Positions 20,372 through 28,569 of a stretch of DNA of 64,000 nt are shown here, piece after piece (position 1 is the first letter of the stretch; each line of letters starts with the position of its first letter). The notes under the pieces were generated by a model. That model was not told the DNA's origin. It did not search any database and saw nothing but the letters and a program-made list of their open reading frames with translations. Both the position numbers and the translations under genes were made by a program. The DNA is taken from contig NZ_MSDO01000025.1 in NCBI RefSeq assembly GCF_001937195.1, positions 62,001 through 126,000 of the forward strand. The letters are read 5' to 3'. The stretch is from Salinicola socius. Its GTDB lineage: Bacteria > Pseudomonadota > Gammaproteobacteria > Pseudomonadales > Halomonadaceae.

Positions 20372-22192
20372 ATGCCCAGCCGTGCCGCGAATTATCCAGC
20401 GCTTTCCGAAGACGCCTTCATCGAGCGCGCGAGCGCCCGCCTGGAAGAGGTGTACGGCCCCCGCCGTGATGAGGTCATGCGCCGTCTGATGACGCTACTC
20501 ATGCACCATCGCAGCGCACTGGACAGTTTGCCTCGGCCAACGTGGAGCGAGCGTGACCAGATCCTGATCACTTACGGCGATACCATCACCGATGGCGAGC
20601 GTCCGCCGCTGGAAGTGCTGGACGATTTTCTCGCCACCCGTCTCAACGGCACGTTCAGCGGCCTGCATGTCCTGCCGTTCTTTCCGTGGAGCAGCGACGA
20701 CGGGTTCTCGGTGATCCACTATCGCGAAGTGAACCCCAAACTCGGCGACTGGCAGGACGTCCGGCGGCTCGCGTCGCGGGTGGATCTGATGGTCGACCTG
20801 GTCATCAACCACGTCTCACGCGATTCGCTGTGGTTCATCGACTATCTCTCCGGGACCCAGCCAGGGCGGGATTACTTCATCGAGATGGATCCGGAGACGG
20901 ACCTCTCGCAGGTCACCCGGCCACGCAATTCGCCGCTGCTGGTGCCGGTATCCACACGCCGCGGCACCCGCCATCTGTGGGCGACGTTCTCCGAGGACCA
21001 GATCGATCTCAACTTCGCCAATCCCGATGTCCTGCTCGAGTTCATCGGCATCCTGCTCTACTACGTCCAGCAGGGCGCGCGTCTCATTCGTCTCGACGCC
21101 ATCACTTACCTGTGGAAGGAGGTCGGCACCCGCTGCGTCCATCTCCCCCAGACGCATGCCATCGTGCGCCTGCTGCGAGCCATTCTGGATTTCATGGCAC
21201 CGGGCACCCTGCTGATCACCGAGACCAACGTGCCGCATCAGGAGAACATGAGCTACTTCGGCCTTGATCGTCTGCGCCCGGATCGCGAACGTCAGGATCG
21301 CGAACGTCAGGACCACGACGTAGATCCGGCCGCGATGCCCGACGAAGCGCACATGATCTACCAGTTCACGCTGCCGCCCCTGCTCGTGCACACGCTGACC
21401 AGCGGCGATGCGACGACGTTGAGCGAATGGGCAAGAAGCCTGCCTGCGCTGCCACCGGGTTGTACCTATTTCAACTTCACCGCCAGTCACGACGGTATCG
21501 GCGTCCGAGCGCTCGAAGGTCTGCTGCCAGCCCACGAGCTCGACATCATGCTCGAACTGATGCACCGCTTCGGCGGCTACGTCAGCATGAAAACCAACGC
21601 CGATGGCAGCGACTCGCCCTACGAAATCAACATCACCTACTATGACGCCATGAAAGGCACCCGGCGAGGCGCCGATGCCTGGCAGGTCGAACGCTTCCTG
21701 TGCAGCCAGAACCTGATGCTGGCACTGCAGGGCATCCCCGGCGTCTATTTCCACAGCTTGACCGCGACGCTCAATGACCACGGCGGGGTCGAGCGCAGCG
21801 GCAAGCTGCGCTCGATCAATCGCCGTCGCTGGCCCAAGGAAGAGCTGGACGAGCTGATAGACAGCCGCAGCACGCCGACCCGCGAGGCGTTCACGTCGCT
21901 GAAACGACGGCTCAACATCCGCGCCAGCGAACCCTGTTTCCATCCCGAAGCCGCCCAGCGCGTACTCGATACGCCAGCGGGCATCTTCGCCATCGAACGC
22001 GGACCGTTGGCCAATGGCCGACGCCTGCTGGCGATCTACAACATCAGCGACACCCGCCAGCCGCTGAAGATCGACGAGCTCAACGACGGTGATTGGTACG
22101 ACGTCCTCAAGGACGGCAAGCGCTGGAGTCCGCATCCCGACGAACGCGACATTCTGCGCCCTTACCGCAGCCTGTGGCTGGTACAGCCCTGA
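20372..22192 (+). CDS. GH13 sucrose/glucosylglycerate phosphorylase-type enzyme
   Basis: A 606-residue glycoside hydrolase family 13 enzyme of the sucrose phosphorylase type, closest in pattern to glucosylglycerate phosphorylases such as E. coli YcjM. The likely nucleophile is Asp242 (LIRLDAITYLWK) and the acid/base Glu284 (LITETNVPH). HVLPFFPWSSDDGFSV and NHVSRDSLWF are typical barrel blocks. The ATG at 20372 has AGGAA upstream; the frame also opens at 20315. It is convergent with a gpgS-like gene, so the natural substrate is probably 2-O-glucosylglycerate, split by phosphate to glucose 1-phosphate and glycerate. Near residues 304-313 the run DRERQDRERQ comes from an exact 15-bp duplication. 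Sucrose specificity cannot be excluded. Confidence 0.82.
   Translation: MPSRAANYPALSEDAFIERASARLEEVYGPRRDEVMRRLMTLLMHHRSALDSLPRPTWSERDQILITYGDTITDGERPPLEVLDDFLATRLNGTFSGLHVLPFFPWSSDDGFSVIHYREVNPKLGDWQDVRRLASRVDLMVDLVINHVSRDSLWFIDYLSGTQPGRDYFIEMDPETDLSQVTRPRNSPLLVPVSTRRGTRHLWATFSEDQIDLNFANPDVLLEFIGILLYYVQQGARLIRLDAITYLWKEVGTRCVHLPQTHAIVRLLRAILDFMAPGTLLITETNVPHQENMSYFGLDRLRPDRERQDRERQDHDVDPAAMPDEAHMIYQFTLPPLLVHTLTSGDATTLSEWARSLPALPPGCTYFNFTASHDGIGVRALEGLLPAHELDIMLELMHRFGGYVSMKTNADGSDSPYEINITYYDAMKGTRRGADAWQVERFLCSQNLMLALQGIPGVYFHSLTATLNDHGGVERSGKLRSINRRRWPKEELDELIDSRSTPTREAFTSLKRRLNIRASEPCFHPEAAQRVLDTPAGIFAIERGPLANGRRLLAIYNISDTRQPLKIDELNDGDWYDVLKDGKRWSPHPDERDILRPYRSLWLVQP
21281..21310 (+). repeat. 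In-frame 15-bp tandem duplication inside the phosphorylase
   Basis: Two exact copies of a 15-base unit (21281-21295 and 21296-21310) encode DRERQ twice, in a charged surface-loop-like insert after the acid/base region. Because the unit is a multiple of three, the frame is kept. Confidence 0.95.
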
Positions 22193-22193
22193 C

Positions 22194-22241
22194 GGATGGA
22201 AGAGCCGGGCTGGAATGAAGAGCCGGATCGGAAGACGGATC
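22194..22241. repeat. 18-bp degenerate tandem repeat after the phosphorylase stop
   Basis: Units 22194-22211 and 22212-22229 share GAAGAGCCGG and agree at most positions. A shortened third unit (22230-22241) follows. The array begins two bases after the phosphorylase stop codon. Confidence 0.75.
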
Positions 22242-22355
22242 GGGGAGATGCGCGGAGAGACCACTGGCGGAGACGGATCGCGCGAGCGAAGAGGTCCGCC
22301 CCGCGCTTCCCCGCCCGCACCGCCGTTCGATCACCGGATTCGGTAGCAGTGACGA

Positions 22356-23576
22356 TCAGACGTCGCCGCTGTTGTCCAGCTCGACCGCCTCGTAGAGTCG
22401 ATCCTGCAGATCGGGGATGGCAGCCTGCACCCGATTCCAGCTAGGGATGAACGGCTTGTCGCGCGGCGACTCGAAGAACGCCGCACCGGCCTGCATGATG
22501 TTGTCGGCGAAGAGCTCCACCGCCGCCTCCTCGCTGTGACGATCGAGCTTCAGCCCGTTCATGGCCGCATCGTGGTCGTAGGCTTCGATCAGATCCAGCG
22601 CCACGCGATAGTAGGTCGCCTTGACGGTGCGGAAGCTTTCGACGCTCATTTCCACCCCGAGCGTCGCCAGCTTGCGATACATCGCCTTGGCGATATCCAT
22701 GCTCATGCGATTCAGCCCGCCCGCCGGATCATCTTCCGAGACCGGCTGGTGCTTGTGATCGTAGGCATCGGCGATATCGACCTGACACAGCCGCTTGGTC
22801 GAGAAGTTGCGATGCACCTCGGAGAGTACGCCAATCTCCAGACCCCAGTCGCTGGGGATGCGAATGCCGTCGAGCACATCGGCACGCATCGAGAACTCTC
22901 CCGAGATCGGGTAGCGGAAGCTATCGAGATAGTCCAGATAAGGCAGCGGGCCGTAGATCATCTTGAAGGCCCGGATCAGCGGCGTGACCATCAGCCGGGC
23001 CACGCGGCCGTTGAGCTTGCCGGAGGCAATCCGCGAGTAGTAACCCTTGCAGAACTCGTAATGGAAACGCGGATTGGCCACCGGATAGATCAACCGTGCC
23101 AGTAGCCCCCGATCGTAGGTGACGATATCGCAATCGTGCAGCGCCACCGACTCGGCCTTGCCGGACGCGCGCACGTAGCCGGAGCAGTACCAGACGTTGC
23201 AGCCTTTGCCCGGCTCCTGGGGAGCCAGATTTTCCTGGGCCAGCTCCTGGTGAAGGGCCTGAAGACGCGGGCCGTCGTTCCAGAGAATGCGGTGATGTTG
23301 CGGCAGGCGCGAGAAGAACTCGCGCGCCTTGAGGAACTGTTCGCGATCGGCCCTATCGAGACCGATGACGATCTCGCTGAGATAAGGCACCTTGCACAGC
23401 TCGTCGACGATATGCGAGAGCGCCGGTCCTTCCAGTTCGGAGTAGAGCGACGGCAGGATCAACCCCATCGGCCGGCTGCGCGAGAACTGCTTGAGATCGG
23501 TCTCCAGCGCTTCCACCGAGCGACGCGTGAGGTTATGAAAGTTGGTAACGATACCGTTCTGATAAAAGTCACTCAT
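22356..23576 (-). CDS. gpgS: Glucosyl-3-phosphoglycerate synthase-type glycosyltransferase
   Basis: A 406-residue glycosyltransferase of the GpgS (GT81-like) type, which transfers glucose from an NDP-sugar to 3-phosphoglycerate. The nucleotide-sugar fold starts near residue 37 (GLILPSLYSELEG). The metal-binding D-x-D is Asp148-Cys-Asp150 (LHDCDIVTYD). GEFSMRADVL and DWGLEIGVLSEV near 235-260 are typical acceptor-side blocks. GAGGG precedes the ATG. A phosphoglycoside phosphatase lies directly upstream on the same strand, so the pair should make glucosylglycerate, a compatible solute. Mannose as donor is a less likely alternative. Confidence 0.85.
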   Translation of the reverse strand: MSDFYQNGIVTNFHNLTRRSVEALETDLKQFSRSRPMGLILPSLYSELEGPALSHIVDELCKVPYLSEIVIGLDRADREQFLKAREFFSRLPQHHRILWNDGPRLQALHQELAQENLAPQEPGKGCNVWYCSGYVRASGKAESVALHDCDIVTYDRGLLARLIYPVANPRFHYEFCKGYYSRIASGKLNGRVARLMVTPLIRAFKMIYGPLPYLDYLDSFRYPISGEFSMRADVLDGIRIPSDWGLEIGVLSEVHRNFSTKRLCQVDIADAYDHKHQPVSEDDPAGGLNRMSMDIAKAMYRKLATLGVEMSVESFRTVKATYYRVALDLIEAYDHDAAMNGLKLDRHSEEAAVELFADNIMQAGAAFFESPRDKPFIPSWNRVQAAIPDLQDRLYEAVELDNSGDV

Positions 23577-23662
23577 GAGCCGCCCTCGTGATGTTGTCGT
23601 CTGGCGTCGGTCCTTGACGCCTGTTGTCGGGACTCTCCAAAGATAGCCGCCGGGACTCTCTC

Positions 23663-24529
23663 TTAATCCTCCAGATCACCGGACCACCCCAGCTCCCGGG
23701 TGAGCCAGTGAGAGACGCCTTCCGACCAGCCGGCCGGCCCTGGCGCCCGGGTTCGATAGATCCGCGAACCCTCCAGCGGCATGGGTTGACCATGATTCGC
23801 GGCGATGACGACCGCCATGTCGGTGGCAGCCAGCAGCGCCAGATCGTTGGGACCGTCGCCCAGCCCGATCGTCTGCGGACGATAGCCCCGCAGCGCTTCG
23901 AATCGCGCGACCAGCCAGTCCGATGCCTGGCCCTTGTCGACCGCGCCCATCACATGCCAGAAGCGCCCGCCTCGGGTCAGCCGCAGGCCATCTGCCCGAA
24001 GTGTCTCATGCAGTGCCTGCAGCCTGGCGTCGTCGTCTTCCCATACCAGCGGCTCGCTACCTTCCCGAGCCATGGCCTGTTCGGCGCCGGCGGTGCTGAG
24101 CCCGGTGAGCTCCCGCACCTCGGCCAACGCCATTTCGCCCATGCGACGAAAGCGCAGACCGTGACGTTCACGCACCACGTCCAGGCGTCTGCGGATATAG
24201 TCCACGTCCATGCTCGGGGTCTTGACCACCAGACCGTCCGGAGACGCAGGGTCGCGATCCAGTCGCGCATGCTGCCACGATGGCGGCAGGCCGATGACGG
24301 CGCCGTTCTCGGCAATGAACGGCGTGTGCTCGAGGCCCAGCTCCTGACGCAAGGCGAGCAGTTCGGTGCGCGTCTTGCTGGTGGTGGGGATGACCGGGAT
24401 CGCTTGGCGTTCGAGGCGCGAAAGCCACGCTGCCGCCGGCTGCCAGTTGTAGGTGTCGTGATCCAGCAGCGATCCATCGAGATCGGTAAACACCAACAGG
24501 GGAGGTTTGTTCAGGGCCGGCTGTGTCAT
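23663..24529 (-). CDS. gpgP: HAD-family glucosyl/mannosyl-3-phosphoglycerate phosphatase
   Basis: A 288-residue HAD phosphatase of the MpgP/YedP group. Motif I is FTDLDGSLLD with nucleophile Asp16 and acid Asp18, motif II TTSKTRTE near residue 50, and motif IV GDGPND at 224-229. It should remove the phosphate from glucosyl-3-phosphoglycerate made by the GpgS-like enzyme encoded 86 bases downstream. Related enzymes also act on mannosyl-3-phosphoglycerate. The start at 24529 has AGGTG 5 bases upstream. This ribosome site and start are an exact-length duplicate of a segment 14 bases further upstream, which forms a five-codon mini-ORF. Confidence 0.85.
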   Translation of the reverse strand: MTQPALNKPPLLVFTDLDGSLLDHDTYNWQPAAAWLSRLERQAIPVIPTTSKTRTELLALRQELGLEHTPFIAENGAVIGLPPSWQHARLDRDPASPDGLVVKTPSMDVDYIRRRLDVVRERHGLRFRRMGEMALAEVRELTGLSTAGAEQAMAREGSEPLVWEDDDARLQALHETLRADGLRLTRGGRFWHVMGAVDKGQASDWLVARFEALRGYRPQTIGLGDGPNDLALLAATDMAVVIAANHGQPMPLEGSRIYRTRAPGPAGWSEGVSHWLTRELGWSGDLED

Positions 24530-24543
24530 TGCATCACCTGCAT
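24526..24543 (-). other. Five-codon upstream mini-ORF overlapping the gpgP start
   Basis: The distal copy of the duplicated start reads ATG CAG GTG ATG CAA TGA, encoding MQVMQ. Its stop overlaps the gpgP ATG as ATGA. Its ribosome site (GAAGAGGTG) is better than that of gpgP, so ribosomes may load there and be handed over to gpgP. Function is inferred from layout only. Confidence 0.55.
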
Positions 24544-24553
24544 GGCATCACCT
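24526..24553 (-). repeat. 14-bp tandem duplication of the gpgP ribosome site and start
   Basis: On the minus strand AGGTGATGCCATGC (24540-24553) is followed directly by AGGTGATGCAATGA (24526-24539). They differ at 2 of 14 positions. Each has AGGTG, five bases, then ATG. The second copy contains the gpgP start codon. Confidence 0.9.
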
Positions 24554-24614
24554 CTTCAAGTCGTACACGATCGGCTGCCGGTCAGCAGTCGCATAGATGA
24601 AGGTAGCACGGATC

Positions 24615-24662
24615 ATGCCAAACACGACGGCCCGAGGCATTCGGGGAAGCCTCGGGCCGTCG
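24615..24662 (-). terminator. Terminator of the dgo operon
   Basis: A perfect 14-bp stem (24625-24638 with 24649-24662) and a 10-base loop, followed on the minus strand by TGTTTGG. It lies about 90 bases after the dgoK stop and before gpgP, separating the galactonate and glucosylglycerate operons. Confidence 0.75.
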
Positions 24663-24750
24663 GCGGCGATTCCGGGCCGCTTTGCAGCCGCTAATGCATG
24701 CTTTTGGTGCATCGACGCGAGCGCCATGCGTCACTGTGGCACGCTGACCG

Positions 24751-25668
24751 TCAGCGCTGGCCATGACGTGCCGCGATCGCGGCGACGCCGGCCAGCGTGG
24801 CCCGGTCGCTGTCTATCGCCTCGATCCGGATGCCGGCCGAATCCAGCGCAATGGTGTAACTCTCGCGCAGCGACGCGGCGCCGATCAAACGCACCGTGTC
24901 GAGCCCGGGGCGAGCCTCGCGCATGGCACGGACTTCCTCACCGATCAGCACGCCCGACAGAAAACTGCCCACCTGCCCCGCTTCCAGCCCTGCATAGAGA
25001 TGACGACTGCGCGCTTCGAACAGCGCATGCATCACGCCACCGGGGCGACCGGCCCGGGAAATACCCAGCCGGAATGCGGCCTCGTCGAACGGCGACTCGT
25101 CGCGGGCAGGCTCTCCCGGGAGGGTGTGAAAGCGCACGGCGTGATAGAGCTCGCCGGTCATCACGGTGGTGAATTCGACCATGCGGCCAGCGTCGAGACG
25201 CGCCCACTTGCTGTGCGTACCCGGCAGGCAGCAATCGCCGCTGTCGGTGCCAGCCAGCGCCAGCGCGCCGAACGCCTGGACCTCCTCGCCGCGCATCACG
25301 TCGACATGCTCGGGCATGACCTGCTTGACGCCCGGCACGATCCAGACGTTATCGAGCCCCGGCGCGGCCACCACATTGTTCGCCAGATCGGCAGCCGTCA
25401 CCGGCAGCTCCAGCTGCGGCGCCTCGTGCCAGCCCCGCGCCGACCCCACCATTCCGGCGAGATAGATCGGAACCCGACCGCCTTCGCGCCAATCGTCGGT
25501 CTGCGACGCACAATAGTGCGGGAACTCGCTCTGGCTCAGCGCGCGCAGGCCGGAAGCCGAGCGCCGGCTATCCAGCACGTCGCCGCTGGCCGTATCGACC
25601 AGAAACGCGCGAAAATTGCTGGTCCCCCAGTCGATGACGATCAGGCGATCGGGCGTGTTGCCGCTCAT
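24751..25668 (-). CDS. dgoK: 2-dehydro-3-deoxygalactonokinase
   Basis: A 305-residue sugar-acid kinase of the DgoK family that phosphorylates 2-keto-3-deoxygalactonate at O-6. The phosphate-binding start VIDWGTSNFRAFLVD, CLPGTHSKWARL near residue 150 and FLSGVLIGEEVRA are family landmarks. The ATG at 25668 overlaps the dgoA stop as ATGA, so the longer frame to 25728 is not used. It is the last gene of the dgo operon, and a strong hairpin follows. Confidence 0.93.
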   Translation of the reverse strand: MSGNTPDRLIVIDWGTSNFRAFLVDTASGDVLDSRRSASGLRALSQSEFPHYCASQTDDWREGGRVPIYLAGMVGSARGWHEAPQLELPVTAADLANNVVAAPGLDNVWIVPGVKQVMPEHVDVMRGEEVQAFGALALAGTDSGDCCLPGTHSKWARLDAGRMVEFTTVMTGELYHAVRFHTLPGEPARDESPFDEAAFRLGISRAGRPGGVMHALFEARSRHLYAGLEAGQVGSFLSGVLIGEEVRAMREARPGLDTVRLIGAASLRESYTIALDSAGIRIEAIDSDRATLAGVAAIAARHGQR

Positions 25669-26351
25669 GCATCGGCCTCGCGTTCCAGCTGATCGGCATA
25701 GTGGGCGACCTCGCTCAGCCGCTGCCACTCCTCGACCAGTTCAGCGGCAATCCGTCCGACTTCGTCGGCGCTGCGTCCCGGCTTGTAGAGATTGCTGCCA
25801 AACCCGAAGCCAGCCACGCCATGGGCATGCCACTCGCTCATGTTGCTCTGATCGATGCCGCCGACCGCCAGCACCGGCAAACCCTTGGGCAGGATCGCGT
25901 TGATATCCTTGAAATAGCCGGTCCCCAGACGGGCCGCCGGAAATAGCTTGAGCGCCGTGGCCCCAGCCTTGGCCGCCGCCAGCGCCTCGCTCGGCGTCAT
26001 GCAGCCGATCATCGGCGCCAGGCCGTATTCGACACCGGCGCGAATCACTTCCGGGTCGGTATTGGGCGTGATCAGGAGCGGTGCGTCGAGATCGGCCAAC
26101 CGCTCGGCATGGGCGGGGTCGAGTACCGTACCGGCGCCGATCACCACGTCATCCGGGCAACGCCCGGCGATGGCGGCAATACTGTCCCAGGCCCGTGGCG
26201 AGTTGAGCGGGATCTCGATCAGCTTGAAGCCTGCCGTCACCAGCGCGTCGAATACCGCATCGATCTCTTCCGGCGTGATCCCGCGCAGAATGGCCACCAG
26301 CGGCCGCTCGCGCAGCGCCGTTTCCAGTGCGAACTTGCGTGTCTCGTTCAT
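25665..26351 (-). CDS. dgoA: 2-dehydro-3-deoxy-6-phosphogalactonate aldolase
   Basis: A 228-residue class I aldolase that splits 2-keto-3-deoxy-6-phosphogalactonate into pyruvate and glyceraldehyde 3-phosphate. LVAILRGITPEE near residue 17 contains the catalytic Glu, and the Schiff-base Lys lies in ALKLFPAA near 132. GTVLDPAHAERL and TPNTDPEVI are typical of KDPG/KDPGal aldolases. AAGGAGACAAC precedes the ATG at 26351, so the frame upstream to 26612 is rejected. dgoD ends 10 bases upstream and dgoK overlaps downstream. Confidence 0.94.
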   Translation of the reverse strand: MNETRKFALETALRERPLVAILRGITPEEIDAVFDALVTAGFKLIEIPLNSPRAWDSIAAIAGRCPDDVVIGAGTVLDPAHAERLADLDAPLLITPNTDPEVIRAGVEYGLAPMIGCMTPSEALAAAKAGATALKLFPAARLGTGYFKDINAILPKGLPVLAVGGIDQSNMSEWHAHGVAGFGFGSNLYKPGRSADEVGRIAAELVEEWQRLSEVAHYADQLEREADA

Positions 26352-26361
26352 GTTGTCTCCT

Positions 26362-27510
26362 TTACCACTCCGCGACGGAACCATCTTCATGGGTCCAGAC
26401 GGGGTTGCGCCAGCGGTGACCGACCTTGGAGCGCTCCTCGACGAAAGCCTCGTCGATCTCCACACCCAGTCCCGGCCCCTGGGGAATCGCACAGAAACCG
26501 TCCTCGATCGCCAGCGCGTTCTTGTCCACCAGATAATCGAGCACGTCGTTGTCCCGATTGTAGTGGATCCCCATGCTCTGCTCCTGGATGAAGGCGTTGT
26601 GGTTGACCGCATCCACGTGCAGCGACGCGGCCAGCGTCAACGGGCCCAGCGGGCAGTGCGGCGCCAGCGCGACATCGAAACAGGAGGCGAGCGTCGCGAT
26701 CTTCATCCCTTCGCTGATGCCGCCGCAGTGAGACAGATCAGGCTGGACGATATCGACCATCCCTTCGACGAGCAGATCACGGAACTGATAACGCGTGTGC
26801 AGCCGCTCGCCGGTGGCGATGGGGTATCCAAGGCCGCCGGCGATGTGCTTGAGACTCGGCAGATGCTCCGGCAGCACCGGCTCTTCGACGAACATCGGGT
26901 GATACGGTTCGAGCTCCCGCAGCAGGGCCTTGGCCATCGGTCGATGCACGCGACCATGGAAATCGATACCGATGCCGACATCCGAACCCACCGCATCGCG
27001 GGCCTCGGCAACACGCGCGATCGCCTCGTCGACCTTGGCGTGAGAATCGACGATCGCCATCTCGGCGGTGCCGTTCATCTTGAACGCGGTAAAGCCCTGC
27101 TCGACCAGTGCCTTGGCACCGGCGCCGACGTCGCTGGGCTTGTCGCCGCCGGTCCACGCGTACATCCGCATCCTGTCGCGACAGGCACCGCCCAGCAACT
27201 GATGCACCGGCACGCCGAGATCACGCCCCTTGAGATCCCAAAGCGCCTGATCGATGCCGGCAATGGCACTCATCAGGATCGGGCCGCCGCGATAGAAACC
27301 GGCGCGATACATGATGTTCCACAAGTGTTCGATGCGATGCGGGTCCTGACCGATCAGATAATCGGAAAGTTCATGTACCGCCGCCTCGACGGTGGCCGCA
27401 CGCCCCTCGACCACGGGTTCGCCCCAGCCATAGCAGCCCTCGTCGGTCTCGATCTTGAGAAACAGCCAGCGCGGCGGTACTTGCCAGGTCTTGAGTTGCG
27501 TAATTTTCAT
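26362..27510 (-). CDS. dgoD: D-galactonate dehydratase
   Basis: A 382-residue enolase-superfamily dehydratase that turns D-galactonate into 2-keto-3-deoxygalactonate. The barrel carries the acid/base and metal residues in [11 protein letters not shown] (Asp and His near 183-185), [22 protein letters not shown] and the His of [13 protein letters not shown] near 285. These match the DgoD pattern. It starts the structural part of the operon, 49 bases after dgoR, and precedes dgoA by 10 bases. Confidence 0.95.
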   Translation of the reverse strand: MKITQLKTWQVPPRWLFLKIETDEGCYGWGEPVVEGRAATVEAAVHELSDYLIGQDPHRIEHLWNIMYRAGFYRGGPILMSAIAGIDQALWDLKGRDLGVPVHQLLGGACRDRMRMYAWTGGDKPSDVGAGAKALVEQGFTAFKMNGTAEMAIVDSHAKVDEAIARVAEARDAVGSDVGIGIDFHGRVHRPMAKALLRELEPYHPMFVEEPVLPEHLPSLKHIAGGLGYPIATGERLHTRYQFRDLLVEGMVDIVQPDLSHCGGISEGMKIATLASCFDVALAPHCPLGPLTLAASLHVDAVNHNAFIQEQSMGIHYNRDNDVLDYLVDKNALAIEDGFCAIPQGPGLGVEIDEAFVEERSKVGHRWRNPVWTHEDGSVAEW

Positions 27511-27559
27511 GGATCACCTGTTGCTTTCAGTTCAGTCGATTCCGGGAAACGCCAGTACG

Positions 27560-28381
27560 CTAGCGAGCTTGTGTCGGCAGCGGCAGCATGATGGAGGGCG
27601 GATTCGCCATCAGATCTTCCATGCCGAGATCGCGGCTGGTCCGTTCCAGCACCGCAAGCGCCGCCTGCACAGCCGTTTCGGGCTGGCGCAGACGGATCGC
27701 CTCCATCATCCTCAGATGGCGCGCCATGCTGTCGTCGAGCGCTTTGGCGCTATGGTTGGAACGTTCGACGATCAGCGCGATTGCGGGCTTGAGCACGTGG
27801 CTGATCTGTGCCCAGATAAGATTATGGGACGCCGCGAATATCGCTTCGTGGAAGGCGACGTCGTAGTCGTCATGCGTGTGGCCCTGCCAGCGCAGATCGG
27901 CCTGTTCGAGCGCCCGGATCATGCCTTCGTAGGCGGTCTCGATGGCGAGCAGATCCGAAGCCGTGGCGTGGGTCGCTGCCAGGCCGGCCACGAACGGTTC
28001 GACGGCCACCCGGAAGGCGAAGACTTCCCGCTGCAGCCGCGGGTTGGGCTTGGCATAACGTGCCATCCACGCGCTGACCTGGGGATCGAGCAGATGCCAG
28101 GCCGACAGCTCGCAGACCCGGGTACCCTGGCCGGAGACGCGCACCAGCAGGCCGGCATTGACCAGTTTTTGCAGCGCGCTGCGAACCGTACTCCGACTGA
28201 CGCCGAAGCGCACACAGAGGTCGACCTCCCGCGGAATCGTGGCGCCGATCGCATAGTCGCCACTGAACACAGCCTCGGCGAGAGCTTCGGCGATATCCAC
28301 TCTGGGGGCGGAGCAAGAACCGGTCACAGGAGAATCTGCTGCCATGGCGATGTTCAACTCAGTGGCGCTTATGTCCGACAT
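27560..28381 (-). CDS. dgoR: FadR/GntR-family regulator of the galactonate operon
   Basis: A 273-residue GntR regulator of the FadR subfamily. The winged HTH is at about residues 45-100 (IPREVDLCVRFGVSRSTVRSALQKL), followed by the all-helical FCD ligand domain. Its position at the head of dgoD-dgoA-dgoK makes it the likely galactonate-responsive repressor DgoR. The ATG at 28381 is chosen over an upstream TTG; a later ATG at 28345 is possible. A FadR-like palindrome lies 38 bases upstream and could mediate autoregulation. Confidence 0.87.
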   Translation of the reverse strand: MSDISATELNIAMAADSPVTGSCSAPRVDIAEALAEAVFSGDYAIGATIPREVDLCVRFGVSRSTVRSALQKLVNAGLLVRVSGQGTRVCELSAWHLLDPQVSAWMARYAKPNPRLQREVFAFRVAVEPFVAGLAATHATASDLLAIETAYEGMIRALEQADLRWQGHTHDDYDVAFHEAIFAASHNLIWAQISHVLKPAIALIVERSNHSAKALDDSMARHLRMMEAIRLRQPETAVQAALAVLERTSRDLGMEDLMANPPSIMLPLPTQAR

Positions 28382-28418
28382 AGCTTCTCGCAAGACAGGC
28401 GCGTTGGCTCTTAGACCA

Positions 28419-28430
28419 TGGTCATGACCA
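28419..28430. promoter_or_regulatory. Candidate DgoR operator
   Basis: A perfect 12-bp palindrome TGGTCATGACCA, overlapping a second one (GACCATGGTC, 28414-28423). FadR-subfamily regulators bind TGGT-N-ACCA type dyads, and this site is 38 bases before dgoR. A further small palindrome GACTAAAGTC is at 28432-28441. Binding is inferred from family preference. Confidence 0.55.
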
Positions 28431-28525
28431 AGACTAAAGTCGTAGAAGGCTTGATATCGAAATACGCAGACGAAGGCGCAGGCATGGCGAGATCGTGTCT
28501 CGAGCGCTCATCGGGGACCAGAACG

Positions 28526-28553
28526 ACGACGCCCCTCCGAGGAGGGGCGTCGT
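28526..28553 (-). terminator. Hairpin after glyA
   Basis: A perfect 13-bp stem (28526-28538 with 28541-28553) 17 bases after the glyA stop. On the minus strand it is followed by CGTTCTGGTC, a weak T-run. It likely separates glyA from the dgoR promoter region. Confidence 0.6.
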
Positions 28554-28569
28554 GAGCCGAACCTGACGG

